A DNA stretch of 54,673 nucleotides from Bacteroidota bacterium (GTDB lineage Bacteria; Bacteroidota; Bacteroidia; UBA8524). Made by a program: the position numbers and the translations under genes. Shown one piece after another: positions 26,467 to 34,924 of the stretch. Below the pieces are notes generated by a model. The model made no database searches and had not been told where the DNA came from. It saw only the letters and a list, made by a program, of their open reading frames with translations. The number at the start of each line of letters is the position of its first letter. The first letter of the stretch is position 1. The DNA lies in NCBI GenBank assembly GCA_006226545.1, contig SBGR01000058.1:1-54673 (forward strand), read 5' to 3'.

Positions 26467-27804
26467 CTACTCAGCCTCTAAAACCTCAAACTTAAGGCTT
26501 ACCGGATAGTCGAAACGCGGCATCATAAACTGATTCAAGGAAGGGACTTCTCCATGCAAACTAATGTGAAAATGTTCAATAGCGCTAGCTACTACCAAGG
26601 CCATGTTCAGTTCAGCAAGGTGTCTGCCAATGCAATGCCGACTACCTTTCAAAAACGGTATATAGGCTGCCGGATGTTTCGGGCCTTGTTCCCAACGATC
26701 CGGATTAAAATCGTGTGGGTTATCCCAATAATCGGGATGGTAATGAAGTGGGTAAAGAAGAATTAGAACTTCTTGTCCGGCTTTGATGCGTCGGTCTCCA
26801 AGCTGTATCTCCTCACCGGTCTTTCTGCTTACTCCCATGGTAACCGGGTAATAGCGAAGCACTTCCTTGCAAAAATTGGAAAGCGACTTCATGGACTTGT
26901 AGCGCTCCATCGTGAATCCCTCCTGTTTTATGGTATTCCACTCGTTTCGAATCGCTTCTTGCCATTTGGGTTCTTTGGCCAATTCAATCATGGCGCAGGT
27001 GAGCGCATAATCCAAAGCATTGTAGGCACTGTAAAGGTGATTAAGCTCTTGTGCAATTTGGGTATCGGTGAACGCCGCTTTTTTGAGTCGCCAATACCAG
27101 TCGATTCCCTTACCTTTAGCCTTATATAGGTCTTGATTGTGTAATGCGACCATATCCTGCTGAATCTGTTTTTCCAGTCGCCGCAGTTTTGGTGTATGCC
27201 GCAAGGTTCTCGCCAAGGCGCCCAGCTCTTTCCATCCTATCCCAAAAAAATCTACCCTATGCCTTTGGTCCATGCGCATGAATTTGTATTCAATCAGTCT
27301 ATTGGCCCAGGTTTCCACTGCCTGATTTTGCAGGTCTAAGCCATAGCCCGCATGAAATAGATGCTTTTTATTGAGTTCTATGATATGGGCATACACATCC
27401 TCACATACCCCTTCACCCCAAACAGCCCAACTGAGCTCCAGGTGGTCTAGCATAGTGGTTGCATACTCTTCCACCTCTTGTTTTGTGAAGGCCGGCATCA
27501 CGGCTTGCAAGCGCTTCTGCCAGTCTTCGCCATCCATAAACAACATGCCGTTGGCTAGGGGAATAAGCTTTTGACTCTTTTTATACAACCTAGAACGTTC
27601 GCGGGTATGCACTTTCTGCATAAGTAGCTTTTCCACCCATTCCGGATCGGAACAAACCCAGATGCCTTGAAACATAAAATGATCGCCATGCTGAGCTTGC
27701 AAATGAGACCATGCATTCACGCCATGCAGCCGAAATGCCTGCCTAACTTCGCTGAGCTTAGGGCCTTTTTGAAGTGTTTTCACTGACTTATACATATTGG
27801 GCAT
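26467..27804 (-). CDS. Cytochrome P450 (distal copy) with altered I-helix
   Basis: A 445-residue P450, the last gene of the operon. Seen: ExxR (E314-R317), the FNPDRW meander (366-371) and the heme loop FLKGSRHCIG (F384 to G393, proximal Cys391). In the I-helix, where most monooxygenases have (A/G)Gx(D/E)T(T/S), this protein has SAYNAL (259-264): the acid-alcohol pair is replaced by Asn-Ala. Known of the superfamily: that pair delivers protons for O2 scission, and P450s without it often perform isomerase, lyase, peroxygenase or other non-classical chemistry. No membrane anchor is present. The start overlaps the upstream paralog's stop by 17 bases (8 if the Met at codon 4 is used). Together with the upstream P450, it probably arose by tandem duplication. 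Substrate inferred to be a terpenoid from the neighbours. Confidence 0.92.
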   Translation of the reverse strand: MPNMYKSVKTLQKGPKLSEVRQAFRLHGVNAWSHLQAQHGDHFMFQGIWVCSDPEWVEKLLMQKVHTRERSRLYKKSQKLIPLANGMLFMDGEDWQKRLQAVMPAFTKQEVEEYATTMLDHLELSWAVWGEGVCEDVYAHIIELNKKHLFHAGYGLDLQNQAVETWANRLIEYKFMRMDQRHRVDFFGIGWKELGALARTLRHTPKLRRLEKQIQQDMVALHNQDLYKAKGKGIDWYWRLKKAAFTDTQIAQELNHLYSAYNALDYALTCAMIELAKEPKWQEAIRNEWNTIKQEGFTMERYKSMKSLSNFCKEVLRYYPVTMGVSRKTGEEIQLGDRRIKAGQEVLILLYPLHYHPDYWDNPHDFNPDRWEQGPKHPAAYIPFLKGSRHCIGRHLAELNMALVVASAIEHFHISLHGEVPSLNQFMMPRFDYPVSLKFEVLEAE

Positions 27805-29071
27805 GTATGACCTGGCTTAAGCGTGGAATAAAATACGGTTGAATGACTAAGTCGCCCGTAAACACGGGGAACTTGGTTTGAGCGAAGGAATGTAAGATTT
27901 GCAAAAAGTGCAGTTCAGCGAGGTGCTGACCGATGCATTTGCGGGCTCCGGCTAAGAAAGGAATATAGGCTTTGGGCTCTATCAAGTCGGTTAAAAAACG
28001 ATCCGGATTAAACTCCCGTGGATTTTCCCAATAGGCCGGATTGAAGTGCAAGGACTGAAGCAATAAGTACAGCTCAGCATCTTCTTTTATCAGATTCGAC
28101 TGGCATTCAAAGTCTTCTCCTGCCTTCCTAATAACCGCGATGGCAACCGGATAAAAGCGAAACACTTCTTTCATGAAGGCTTTGGTATAGTCTAGTTTAT
28201 CGCTCTGCCAATTCGCTAATTCTGACGAATCAAGGCCTTTCAGCTCTTGCTTCACTTTTTGCGCAATAGTTGGGTGAAGGCTTAACTCATATAAGCCACA
28301 GGTAACGGTATAGTCGATGGCATTGAAGGCGCCGTAAACATGGTTCAGCTCGGTAGCCAGCTCCAGGCCGCTCATACCTATTTCGCGGTATAAATCGGGC
28401 CAATTCGGCTGTAGTCCGTTGCGGCATTCTTCCAAGGCCAAGAGCGACTCCAATTCGTTGCTCTGACGTTTTACAAATCCTTTCAGGTGTTGCATATCGA
28501 GCATTACACGAGGCAAGGCGAACATCTGATACATGCCCTTACCTAAGCGATCTATGCGGTAGCTTGTATACATCGTATGCAGCTTATAATCGCGTAATTC
28601 CTTGCCGTAGTTCTGCACCCTTTCGTGCCGGCTATTCAAACCGTATCCCAATTCCAACACACAGCGTAAGCCTAGGTTGGTCATGTCCATGTAAAAGTCT
28701 TGACTCTTTCCCCTGTTCTGCAAGGCCTCAACTTCTTCTTGAACCAGTCTGGCTAAGGTAGCTGTATACAAGGTCAAGTTAGCTCGGGTAAAAACCGGCA
28801 TACTTTGTTGTAATCGGGTTTGCCAAGCCTCACCTTCTTCAAATAGAATTCCGGCCGCACCGGGAATGTACCTTCCCGCGTTGATGTAATCGAGCGAACG
28901 CTTCCGGTTGTGCACACGCTGATGCAATAGGGTATTCACCGTTTCAGGATCTGAAATCACCCAGTGTTTACCGATTTGAAAGCAGAGTCCGTTTTGTTCC
29001 ACCAACTCATGCCAACCCCAGCGGGGGTTCTTTTTGATGTGTTGGTGTATTTGGTAAGCGTTTCGTAGCAT
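27788..29071 (-). CDS. Cytochrome P450 (proximal copy) with altered I-helix
   Basis: A 427-residue P450. Seen: ExxR (E302-R305), FNPDRF (354-359) and the heme loop FLAGARKCIG (F372 to G381, proximal Cys379). The I-helix reads GAFNAIDY (247-254), so the Glu/Asp-Thr pair is replaced by Asn-Ala, exactly as in the neighbouring P450. By eye the FNAI element recalls the catalytic FNxxGG I-helix of plant CYP74 enzymes (allene oxide synthase type), but the heme loop lacks the CYP74 insertion. Its start codon is 2 bases past the stop of the lipase-maturation-factor gene, and its stop overlaps the next P450 start. The two P450s share the PNPDR-, PFLxGxRxCIG- and HLAEL-type segments and are clear paralogs. 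Confidence 0.92.
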   Translation of the reverse strand: MLRNAYQIHQHIKKNPRWGWHELVEQNGLCFQIGKHWVISDPETVNTLLHQRVHNRKRSLDYINAGRYIPGAAGILFEEGEAWQTRLQQSMPVFTRANLTLYTATLARLVQEEVEALQNRGKSQDFYMDMTNLGLRCVLELGYGLNSRHERVQNYGKELRDYKLHTMYTSYRIDRLGKGMYQMFALPRVMLDMQHLKGFVKRQSNELESLLALEECRNGLQPNWPDLYREIGMSGLELATELNHVYGAFNAIDYTVTCGLYELSLHPTIAQKVKQELKGLDSSELANWQSDKLDYTKAFMKEVFRFYPVAIAVIRKAGEDFECQSNLIKEDAELYLLLQSLHFNPAYWENPREFNPDRFLTDLIEPKAYIPFLAGARKCIGQHLAELHFLQILHSFAQTKFPVFTGDLVIQPYFIPRLSQVIHAQYV

Positions 29072-29073
29072 AT

Positions 29074-31368
29074 TTAATACGGAATTGGACTGGGTGTTTT
29101 ATGTTGAAAGGCTTGGTAAAGCTCAGGGAAATGGTGGTCTGGCGGAACAGGATTACCCAAACTCCATTCGCCGTTTGTCGGGTTATAGTCCATGCTGGGC
29201 CAAGCGTTCAAGCTGCAAGCGATGGGCAGCTCTCCAAATCGTTTTGCCAGTTTTTGAAAGCCGGGCAGCACCTCAGGTACATCTTCATCGGTTACTTGGT
29301 TAGACCAAATGGCTTTACGGTAGTGGTCGATAAAGGATTCCGGTTTGAAAAAAGCTTCGGCATAAAAGCCATTCATCGCATCGTAGTCGAAACTACGTTC
29401 ATACCACGATTCCGAACTAACCCAAAGCGATTCTAAGCCTTCCATCCCTTCGCTCAAATAGGTATTTAAGAGCATTCCAAATGCAAAGTAATCCGTACCC
29501 AAACCGTGTTTGTCTTTCGCTAGCAAGGAGTCAGTCAATCGCAATCCGATTACTATGCGTAAGCTATTCCAAAAGCGGAACAAGTCGCGGCGGACTTCAG
29601 GGGAATAGTCCTTTTCAAATTGAATCAGCTTTTCCATCCACTCGGACCAATTCGCTTTAGCGAAGCCATATTGAGAGGAAAGAGCAGGTAAATCAGGAAT
29701 TTCAGTGAGACCGAGGTCTTTCCTTAGCTCAAAACATACCTCAGCGACAGACTCTGCCTTGCTCAGTGCCTTCCAGCGGACAGCCTTTTTGCTTCGCATA
29801 CGCCAAAAATGAGCATCCCAATGGTAAAGCTCAGGTGGAACATCTCGATCCAAGTCAAACTTGGATACGATTTGGGAAGGTAGCCTGTGTACATCTGCTA
29901 AATACAGGTGCTGTTGATTGTTCTCCGGATTTGGAATAGCATACGTCAAGCCTACCCTAATCCATTTTGGAGGCTTCTCCTTGAATGGTATTTCTCTAAA
30001 CAAACCGTGCACGCTGGTCGAATGCTTGAAAAGCGAATAAATGATACAATCTAATCCCCCTCTTTTGGCATAGTCGGTAGGAATGCTACTTCCAACTGTG
30101 CTCCAATTGAAATTGGTGTTGTTGATGGCGAAGGCATCGTAAAAAACAAAATGATCCAAACGCGGATGGTAAGGTGCTACAAACTTCCAGCGGTGGTGTT
30201 CTTTCGACAACGTATACTTGAATTCATAGGTTTCCCAGTTTTCGCCATCCATACTCCCTTCAATGATGGGTACCAGCTTCATGGGTGGCTGACTTTTCAC
30301 CGGAAAAACACCATAGGCATGAATCAAACGCCAACGACTCAGTTCTCGCATCGAGGCTACCGGCAACCTGAGCCAATGTCCTTTTAACCAAATAGCGGTT
30401 GGCCAATGAAACCAGGTAAAGGAACACCAGGTATTGAATGGCAAGGAAAACAAACCAAAAACCACATAGAAAAGCAGCACGGAGAGCATTCCGAATTCGA
30501 GGATATCCGTTGGCCAAGCCAAGGAAGTCCAGAGTAATGACTGGGTATCAAAGAGTGCTATGGCTAAAACTGCGGTGAGTAAATTGAAGAAGCCGAAATT
30601 GCTCAAAAGCTGAATTCCAAACATCAGCATAATGATGAAACAAGCAGCTATCACCCTCGTTGGCCCGGGAATGAATAAGACAATAGGCATGATCATTTCA
30701 GCCGTGAATGCAAAGGCATACATCGCTCTAAATACCCAACTCGGTAGCTTACTCGCCCAGGTAGCCAGCGGACTAGGCAACGGCACGTTGATTAGGAAAT
30801 TTTTAAAGTAGCCTGAGTCCTTGAAATTTGGTTTAGAGAACTTGTATTTCCCGAAACCAAAGAGCAAACGGAAGAGCAAGAAGCGATACAAGAATGCGAT
30901 ATACGGATGTATTTCTGCTTGGGAGGACCAATCCGGTAAGAGGGCTAATTGCGGTAAAAAGATGCCCAAAAGACCGGCTTCAAAGAGTAAGGAATCCCAA
31001 GGAAAGCTGAATCCAAGTGCCAGATCAAAAGACAGGAAAATCAAGTAACAAGCTAAAAAATAAAATGGCGTACCGGGAAGGCCGATGAAAATAGCCAATC
31101 CGGCTAAGGCTCCCAACAAAAGCAGAGTCTGCTGGAATCGCAATCGTGTTGAAATCCATAGCAAACTTGGAAAATAGAAGTAGCCCTTGAGTAGGCCAAA
31201 GTCCCTTCTAATCAGATTTAGGTGGTGTGAAACCGGGCTAAATCCAAATTCAGAAGAGATGGCCTTAACTTGAATCAGGTTTTGAATAAAAACCCAAGAA
31301 AAGACCAAACCTAAGCAACGAGACAGGGTACCCCATACCAAGCCCGACTCCAAATTAAACAGGTCCAT
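29074..31368 (-). CDS. Lipase maturation factor family membrane protein with C-terminal extension
   Basis: A 764-residue protein. Seen: an N-terminal polytopic region (~10-345, about eight or nine hydrophobic segments) carrying LMF/HTTM-family signatures: FPWDSLLFEAGLLGIF (~122-137) and YRFLLFRLLFGFGKYKF (~161-177). The soluble LMF C-terminal domain follows (~360-500), with IIEGSMDGENWETYEFKY (368-385) and APYHPRLDHFVFYDA (398-412). About 230 extra residues (~535-764) match no family I know. Known of the family: LMF1 acts in the eukaryotic ER on lipase folding; bacterial members are uncharacterised, and the related HTTM/gamma-carboxylase fold includes membrane enzymes. It lies 5 bases after the prenyl synthase fusion gene and 2 bases before a P450 gene. 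Inferred: a membrane-bound step on the prenyl product, for example cyclisation or another modification; this is speculative. Confidence 0.85.
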   Translation of the reverse strand: MDLFNLESGLVWGTLSRCLGLVFSWVFIQNLIQVKAISSEFGFSPVSHHLNLIRRDFGLLKGYFYFPSLLWISTRLRFQQTLLLLGALAGLAIFIGLPGTPFYFLACYLIFLSFDLALGFSFPWDSLLFEAGLLGIFLPQLALLPDWSSQAEIHPYIAFLYRFLLFRLLFGFGKYKFSKPNFKDSGYFKNFLINVPLPSPLATWASKLPSWVFRAMYAFAFTAEMIMPIVLFIPGPTRVIAACFIIMLMFGIQLLSNFGFFNLLTAVLAIALFDTQSLLWTSLAWPTDILEFGMLSVLLFYVVFGLFSLPFNTWCSFTWFHWPTAIWLKGHWLRLPVASMRELSRWRLIHAYGVFPVKSQPPMKLVPIIEGSMDGENWETYEFKYTLSKEHHRWKFVAPYHPRLDHFVFYDAFAINNTNFNWSTVGSSIPTDYAKRGGLDCIIYSLFKHSTSVHGLFREIPFKEKPPKWIRVGLTYAIPNPENNQQHLYLADVHRLPSQIVSKFDLDRDVPPELYHWDAHFWRMRSKKAVRWKALSKAESVAEVCFELRKDLGLTEIPDLPALSSQYGFAKANWSEWMEKLIQFEKDYSPEVRRDLFRFWNSLRIVIGLRLTDSLLAKDKHGLGTDYFAFGMLLNTYLSEGMEGLESLWVSSESWYERSFDYDAMNGFYAEAFFKPESFIDHYRKAIWSNQVTDEDVPEVLPGFQKLAKRFGELPIACSLNAWPSMDYNPTNGEWSLGNPVPPDHHFPELYQAFQHKTPSPIPY

Positions 31369-31373
31369 TTAGC

Positions 31374-33653
31374 TTAATAGTGTCGGTTGAGTACAAACCA
31401 CGAAAATGCACGCAGTTTAACACTGGTCATGGAAGGTTTAATACTCCTCTGCAATTCAAACCACGCTTTGTCGACTAAGGATTCCGCCAAGTCTTCACTG
31501 GCCTTTAAAGCGCCGCATTTATCCATTACCTGAATCAGCTCACCGATACGATCATGGTTGCTTGGTTTTTCTTTGACGCCTTTCCATAGATCTCTACGAT
31601 CATCTGCGTTTAGTCGCTCCATACTTAGTACCAACGGAACGGTTATTTTCCCGGCACGGATATCTTCTCCTTTGTCTTTTAAGCCTTGCTCAAAGCCCTT
31701 GAGGTTGAGCACATCGTCCATGATTTGAAAAGCTAATCCAAGCGACTCAAAGAAATTGCTCAGACGATCTTCTGATTCCATTTCTGCATCGCCCATGATG
31801 GCGCCTAGTCTGGCAAGCATGGCTGCCGGAACTGCCGACTTCAACCGGTGTACGGAAAGCACTTTTTTCACCAACTCATCGGCGTTGCCGTGCACAGCTA
31901 CTTCATCCATCAAGCTTTGGAAGCTGCTGATGTCCATAGCTTGTCCGGCATGGGCCGCTCGCATGGTTTCAAAATAGACTTCGTAGAGTTTGAGCTTTTT
32001 GGCGTCGGATATGGAATTGTCTAACAAGAGCGGCTGACCTATGAAATAGGCAGCATTACCTGCATTGATAGCGATGGCTACCCCGTGTTGTTCGTGGCAA
32101 CTGATGCCTCCACGGCGTATGCTAGATTGATCTTGAATATCATCTATGATCAAAGAGCCTGTATGCAATAGTTCAGGCCAAGCCAGCCAGTTCAGATAAG
32201 GTTGCGAATTTCCGCCAACTAAGTCGATGCAAGCCAAGGCCGCATAACTACGCCATGACTTACCACCGCGGTCTATGATTTCTCGGATAGGCAGCACCAC
32301 TTGCTCTACAAACTGTGCTTTGCTCAGACCTTCCAGAAAATGGCTGTTCTTCATACTAGCCACCATGCTGATGAATTTCTCATCGCTAGGCTCTTTAGGC
32401 AAGACCACATTTACCGCTTTGCGGGTGGCTTTGGTAACAGCCTTTAAGAAATGCTCCATGGTATGGGTGGCATTGTATCCACTCACTTCGATATAGGCTT
32501 TGCCTTTTACCGGTTTCTTTTTCATGGAACCCTGGGCGTCAATGCGTCCTTCCCAAAAGGCCGGTTCGGATAACATAGAGATGAATTCCTGCTCCGGAAA
32601 GCTGGCTTTCAGTTCCAATTCTATTTGATGACTTGGCACATTCAAGCACCATTTCACCGGATATTCCATGAAAGTTTTGCTGCTGGTCCAGAATTCTACC
32701 GGCACAAACTCGAATACAGTTGGATATTCCGCTGTTCCATCCGGACCGATGAGCACAGCCCACCTGCCTTCGCTTTTAGCGTGGTCTCCTCTATCGTATA
32801 AATCGTAGGCTGTTAACTGATAGCCGTTGTTAAGTTGTAACGACACCCAATTCCAACCGATATCGTGCAGGAGGTTGACTTCTACTTCGGCTTCGGTCGA
32901 CTCTTTTTCCAAGGCAAATTCGTGGTCATACCATCCGCTTCCGGATAGATTGTGCTTTTCGCCCTGAAGCTGAAGACTGCCGTGAACCGCATTGTGTGGA
33001 ATGAAGTAGTAGAACATATCTTCTCCACCGGTTCCTAGTACTTGTCCATTGTCACCATGCTTTACGGGCGCTATTTGAGGATGAAAAATAAGATCGAGCG
33101 AAACGCTTTTTTCCTTGTCGACCAATAGTACCTGGTATGATCCATCGGCTTGGGCTGCAATCGTATTGCCTTCAAATTGAATATTGAATTCTTCCCAGTC
33201 TACTTCCGCGCTGTTTACCGCTAGGCGATCTGGTAATGGAATTTGATTTTGTTCCAATACCTCCTTCAGCGCCGCTTGCATACGTTTATCGCTGGTGAGC
33301 TTGCCTTTGTTTAAGGTTTCTAAACCGACAGCCGGAGCACATGGATCTAAAAGTGAGTCTCTGTAATAGGCTCGCGATTTCAAATCGCTTAAGGCCCAAG
33401 TTAAAGAATACGCAAACTGAAGTTTTCCGGTAGTGGCATCTTTCCCGACGGCTAACTTGAAGAAGGATGCAAATAGCGCAAACTCTTCGTGCTTTTCATT
33501 TTGAAGGTGCGCATTTACATACCACCATTCTATAGAAGAACCGGCATGCGGTAAATCAAATTGATTGAGGTCTATGGTGTCAGGAACTGCGTGCTGAAGT
33601 TTCTGAGGTGATCCGGGTTTGGACAGGTTCATTTTGGGTTTGGAGCTTGGCAT
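31374..33653 (-). CDS. AttH/CrtC-like domain fused to a GGPP-synthase-like prenyl diphosphate synthase
   Basis: A 759-residue two-domain protein. N-terminal part (~30-395): AttH/CrtC-like (hydroxyneurosporene-hydratase/lipocalin-like) fold, marked by IEWWYVNAHL (E42-Y45), GSGWYDHEFALE (238-249) and LLHDIGWNWVSLQLNNG (261-277). C-terminal part (~420-759): trans-isoprenyl diphosphate synthase with the first Asp-rich motif DDIQD (504-508), the downstream RRG (513-515) and the second motif DDVLN (646-650). The segment HTGSLIIDDIQDQSSIRRG has small residues just before DDxxD and resembles eukaryotic-type GGPP synthases, which suggests C20 or longer chains. Known: the C-domain makes the prenyl diphosphate; CrtC hydrates carotenoid double bonds, and other AttH relatives act on hydrophobic metabolites. 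The first 74 bases overlap the glycosyltransferase gene. An alternative start is Met8 (33632). Confidence 0.92.
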   Translation of the reverse strand: MPSSKPKMNLSKPGSPQKLQHAVPDTIDLNQFDLPHAGSSIEWWYVNAHLQNEKHEEFALFASFFKLAVGKDATTGKLQFAYSLTWALSDLKSRAYYRDSLLDPCAPAVGLETLNKGKLTSDKRMQAALKEVLEQNQIPLPDRLAVNSAEVDWEEFNIQFEGNTIAAQADGSYQVLLVDKEKSVSLDLIFHPQIAPVKHGDNGQVLGTGGEDMFYYFIPHNAVHGSLQLQGEKHNLSGSGWYDHEFALEKESTEAEVEVNLLHDIGWNWVSLQLNNGYQLTAYDLYDRGDHAKSEGRWAVLIGPDGTAEYPTVFEFVPVEFWTSSKTFMEYPVKWCLNVPSHQIELELKASFPEQEFISMLSEPAFWEGRIDAQGSMKKKPVKGKAYIEVSGYNATHTMEHFLKAVTKATRKAVNVVLPKEPSDEKFISMVASMKNSHFLEGLSKAQFVEQVVLPIREIIDRGGKSWRSYAALACIDLVGGNSQPYLNWLAWPELLHTGSLIIDDIQDQSSIRRGGISCHEQHGVAIAINAGNAAYFIGQPLLLDNSISDAKKLKLYEVYFETMRAAHAGQAMDISSFQSLMDEVAVHGNADELVKKVLSVHRLKSAVPAAMLARLGAIMGDAEMESEDRLSNFFESLGLAFQIMDDVLNLKGFEQGLKDKGEDIRAGKITVPLVLSMERLNADDRRDLWKGVKEKPSNHDRIGELIQVMDKCGALKASEDLAESLVDKAWFELQRSIKPSMTSVKLRAFSWFVLNRHY

Positions 33654-34782
33654 ATAAAGGGGATTTTATAATTTCATGAATAAAAACTAACAGTTCTTCA
33701 AGGGCATTGTTTTGGGCAGAATTTTGAGCAGACTCCTTAAATGTACTATAGTTTGGTATGGCAGCCACCAGTTCTGCAACTGAATTGGCCACCAAGCCTA
33801 ATTGGTTCTTTTGGATATACCTTTCATTTCCACGTTGCACCAGTTTCAAACCTTTGCTCTTTAAAGCAAACAGTGGGATACGGGCCAATTGAGCCTCTGC
33901 TAAAGTCATGGCTCCGGGTTTCCCCAGAACGAGGTCTGACACACTTAAATAGGCCGTAGGTGCTTCAGGTAGATAGGAAAATATGTGATGTGGATAGCTT
34001 GGGTTTAAGGCCTTCAGCTTGGTAAAGAGTGTTTTATTCTTCCCACAGAAGAAGAGAAAATTAGCTTGGGTATTTTGCTTCTTAGCCTCTTTGGCAACAC
34101 GGAGTACATCTACTGTGCCTTGGCCGCCAAATGACACAAAGCAGGTTGGCCATTCTGTATTGAAGCCCCATTCTGTAAAACAGGCAGCTCTATCCAATTT
34201 GGTTTCACTGATGCTGGCCGGCATGCCTGATAATTGGCGCAGTTGAGAGGAGGCTATACCTAGCCTTTTCGCCTTTTGGTATAATTCGGTGCTAGCACAG
34301 GCATACCATCGCAATTCATTCTTGTCAAACCAATACCTGCTCTTCCCTTCTTCTAAGTCAACCGGTACACAGAGGTAAGGTATGCTTGGGTCATGTTGGG
34401 CAAGCGCCTTATGCAGTAATGCATTGTACATGGGTGTAACTGAGATGAGGAGCGACGGATCCTTCTCCGCCCAGAAATCGGCAATGGCCTGAATGGTTTT
34501 TTTGCTGGCTGTATCCTGCACCAACAAAGACAAATTAATCAAACCACCTAGGTCGAAGAGTATGCCTCGCTGCAAACAGTAATTAAAATACCGAATGCCC
34601 GCGCGAACTATGGAACCAAAGCGGGGTGCTCTATCTGTTACCTCTGTTAGGTTGAGCATAACAGCTGAACCAGGCACTTCAGTATTCAAGCGGTTAACAA
34701 TATGTTGGGCAGCAGAACGGTGACCGGAAGCCGCTTCAAAATAGAGCACATGTATTAGCTTTGATTTGTGGGCTTGGAGCAT
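33580..34782 (-). CDS. GT28-type (MGDG synthase/MurG-like) glycosyltransferase
   Basis: A 400-residue protein, first gene of the operon. Seen: ASGHRSAA (18-25), matching the GGGHxxxA loop of MGDG synthases and MurG; a GGQGTVDV turn (219-226) starting the second Rossmann domain; and the nucleotide-sugar element LGKPGAMTLAEA (286-297), followed by GNERYI (318-323). Known of the family: inverting transfer of Gal or Glc to diacylglycerol, or of GlcNAc to lipid-linked substrates. The C-terminus (~380-400) is polar and encoded inside the overlap with the next gene. Inferred: glycosylates the lipid or terpenoid made by the operon; a diacylglycerol acceptor is the alternative. About 140 bases separate it from the upstream gene, so its promoter probably lies at 34783-34924. 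Confidence 0.88.
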   Translation of the reverse strand: MLQAHKSKLIHVLYFEAASGHRSAAQHIVNRLNTEVPGSAVMLNLTEVTDRAPRFGSIVRAGIRYFNYCLQRGILFDLGGLINLSLLVQDTASKKTIQAIADFWAEKDPSLLISVTPMYNALLHKALAQHDPSIPYLCVPVDLEEGKSRYWFDKNELRWYACASTELYQKAKRLGIASSQLRQLSGMPASISETKLDRAACFTEWGFNTEWPTCFVSFGGQGTVDVLRVAKEAKKQNTQANFLFFCGKNKTLFTKLKALNPSYPHHIFSYLPEAPTAYLSVSDLVLGKPGAMTLAEAQLARIPLFALKSKGLKLVQRGNERYIQKNQLGLVANSVAELVAAIPNYSTFKESAQNSAQNNALEELLVFIHEIIKSPLYAKLQTQNEPVQTRITSETSARSS

Positions 34783-34924
34783 AATTGTGCTAATTTAATA
34801 CAAGAAAAGTACGCAATGCTTAAAATAGTCTTATTTTTTTTTTGGTTAAATGACTGCGTTTACCCTCTTTGTTAAACCTTTCTCAACAAGGCTCAAATGA
34901 AGGTATTTGGCCAGCCTGTTTATG

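Noticed and set aside
26467..29071. The P450s as true CYP74 enzymes
   Set aside because: The I-helix FNAI/YNAL elements are similar, but the heme loop is the normal FxxGxRxCIG without the CYP74 insertion.
26467..34782. Classical carotenoid cluster
   Set aside because: A CrtC-like domain is present, but there is no phytoene synthase (crtB), desaturase (crtI) or lycopene cyclase, so I did not label the operon as carotenoid synthesis.
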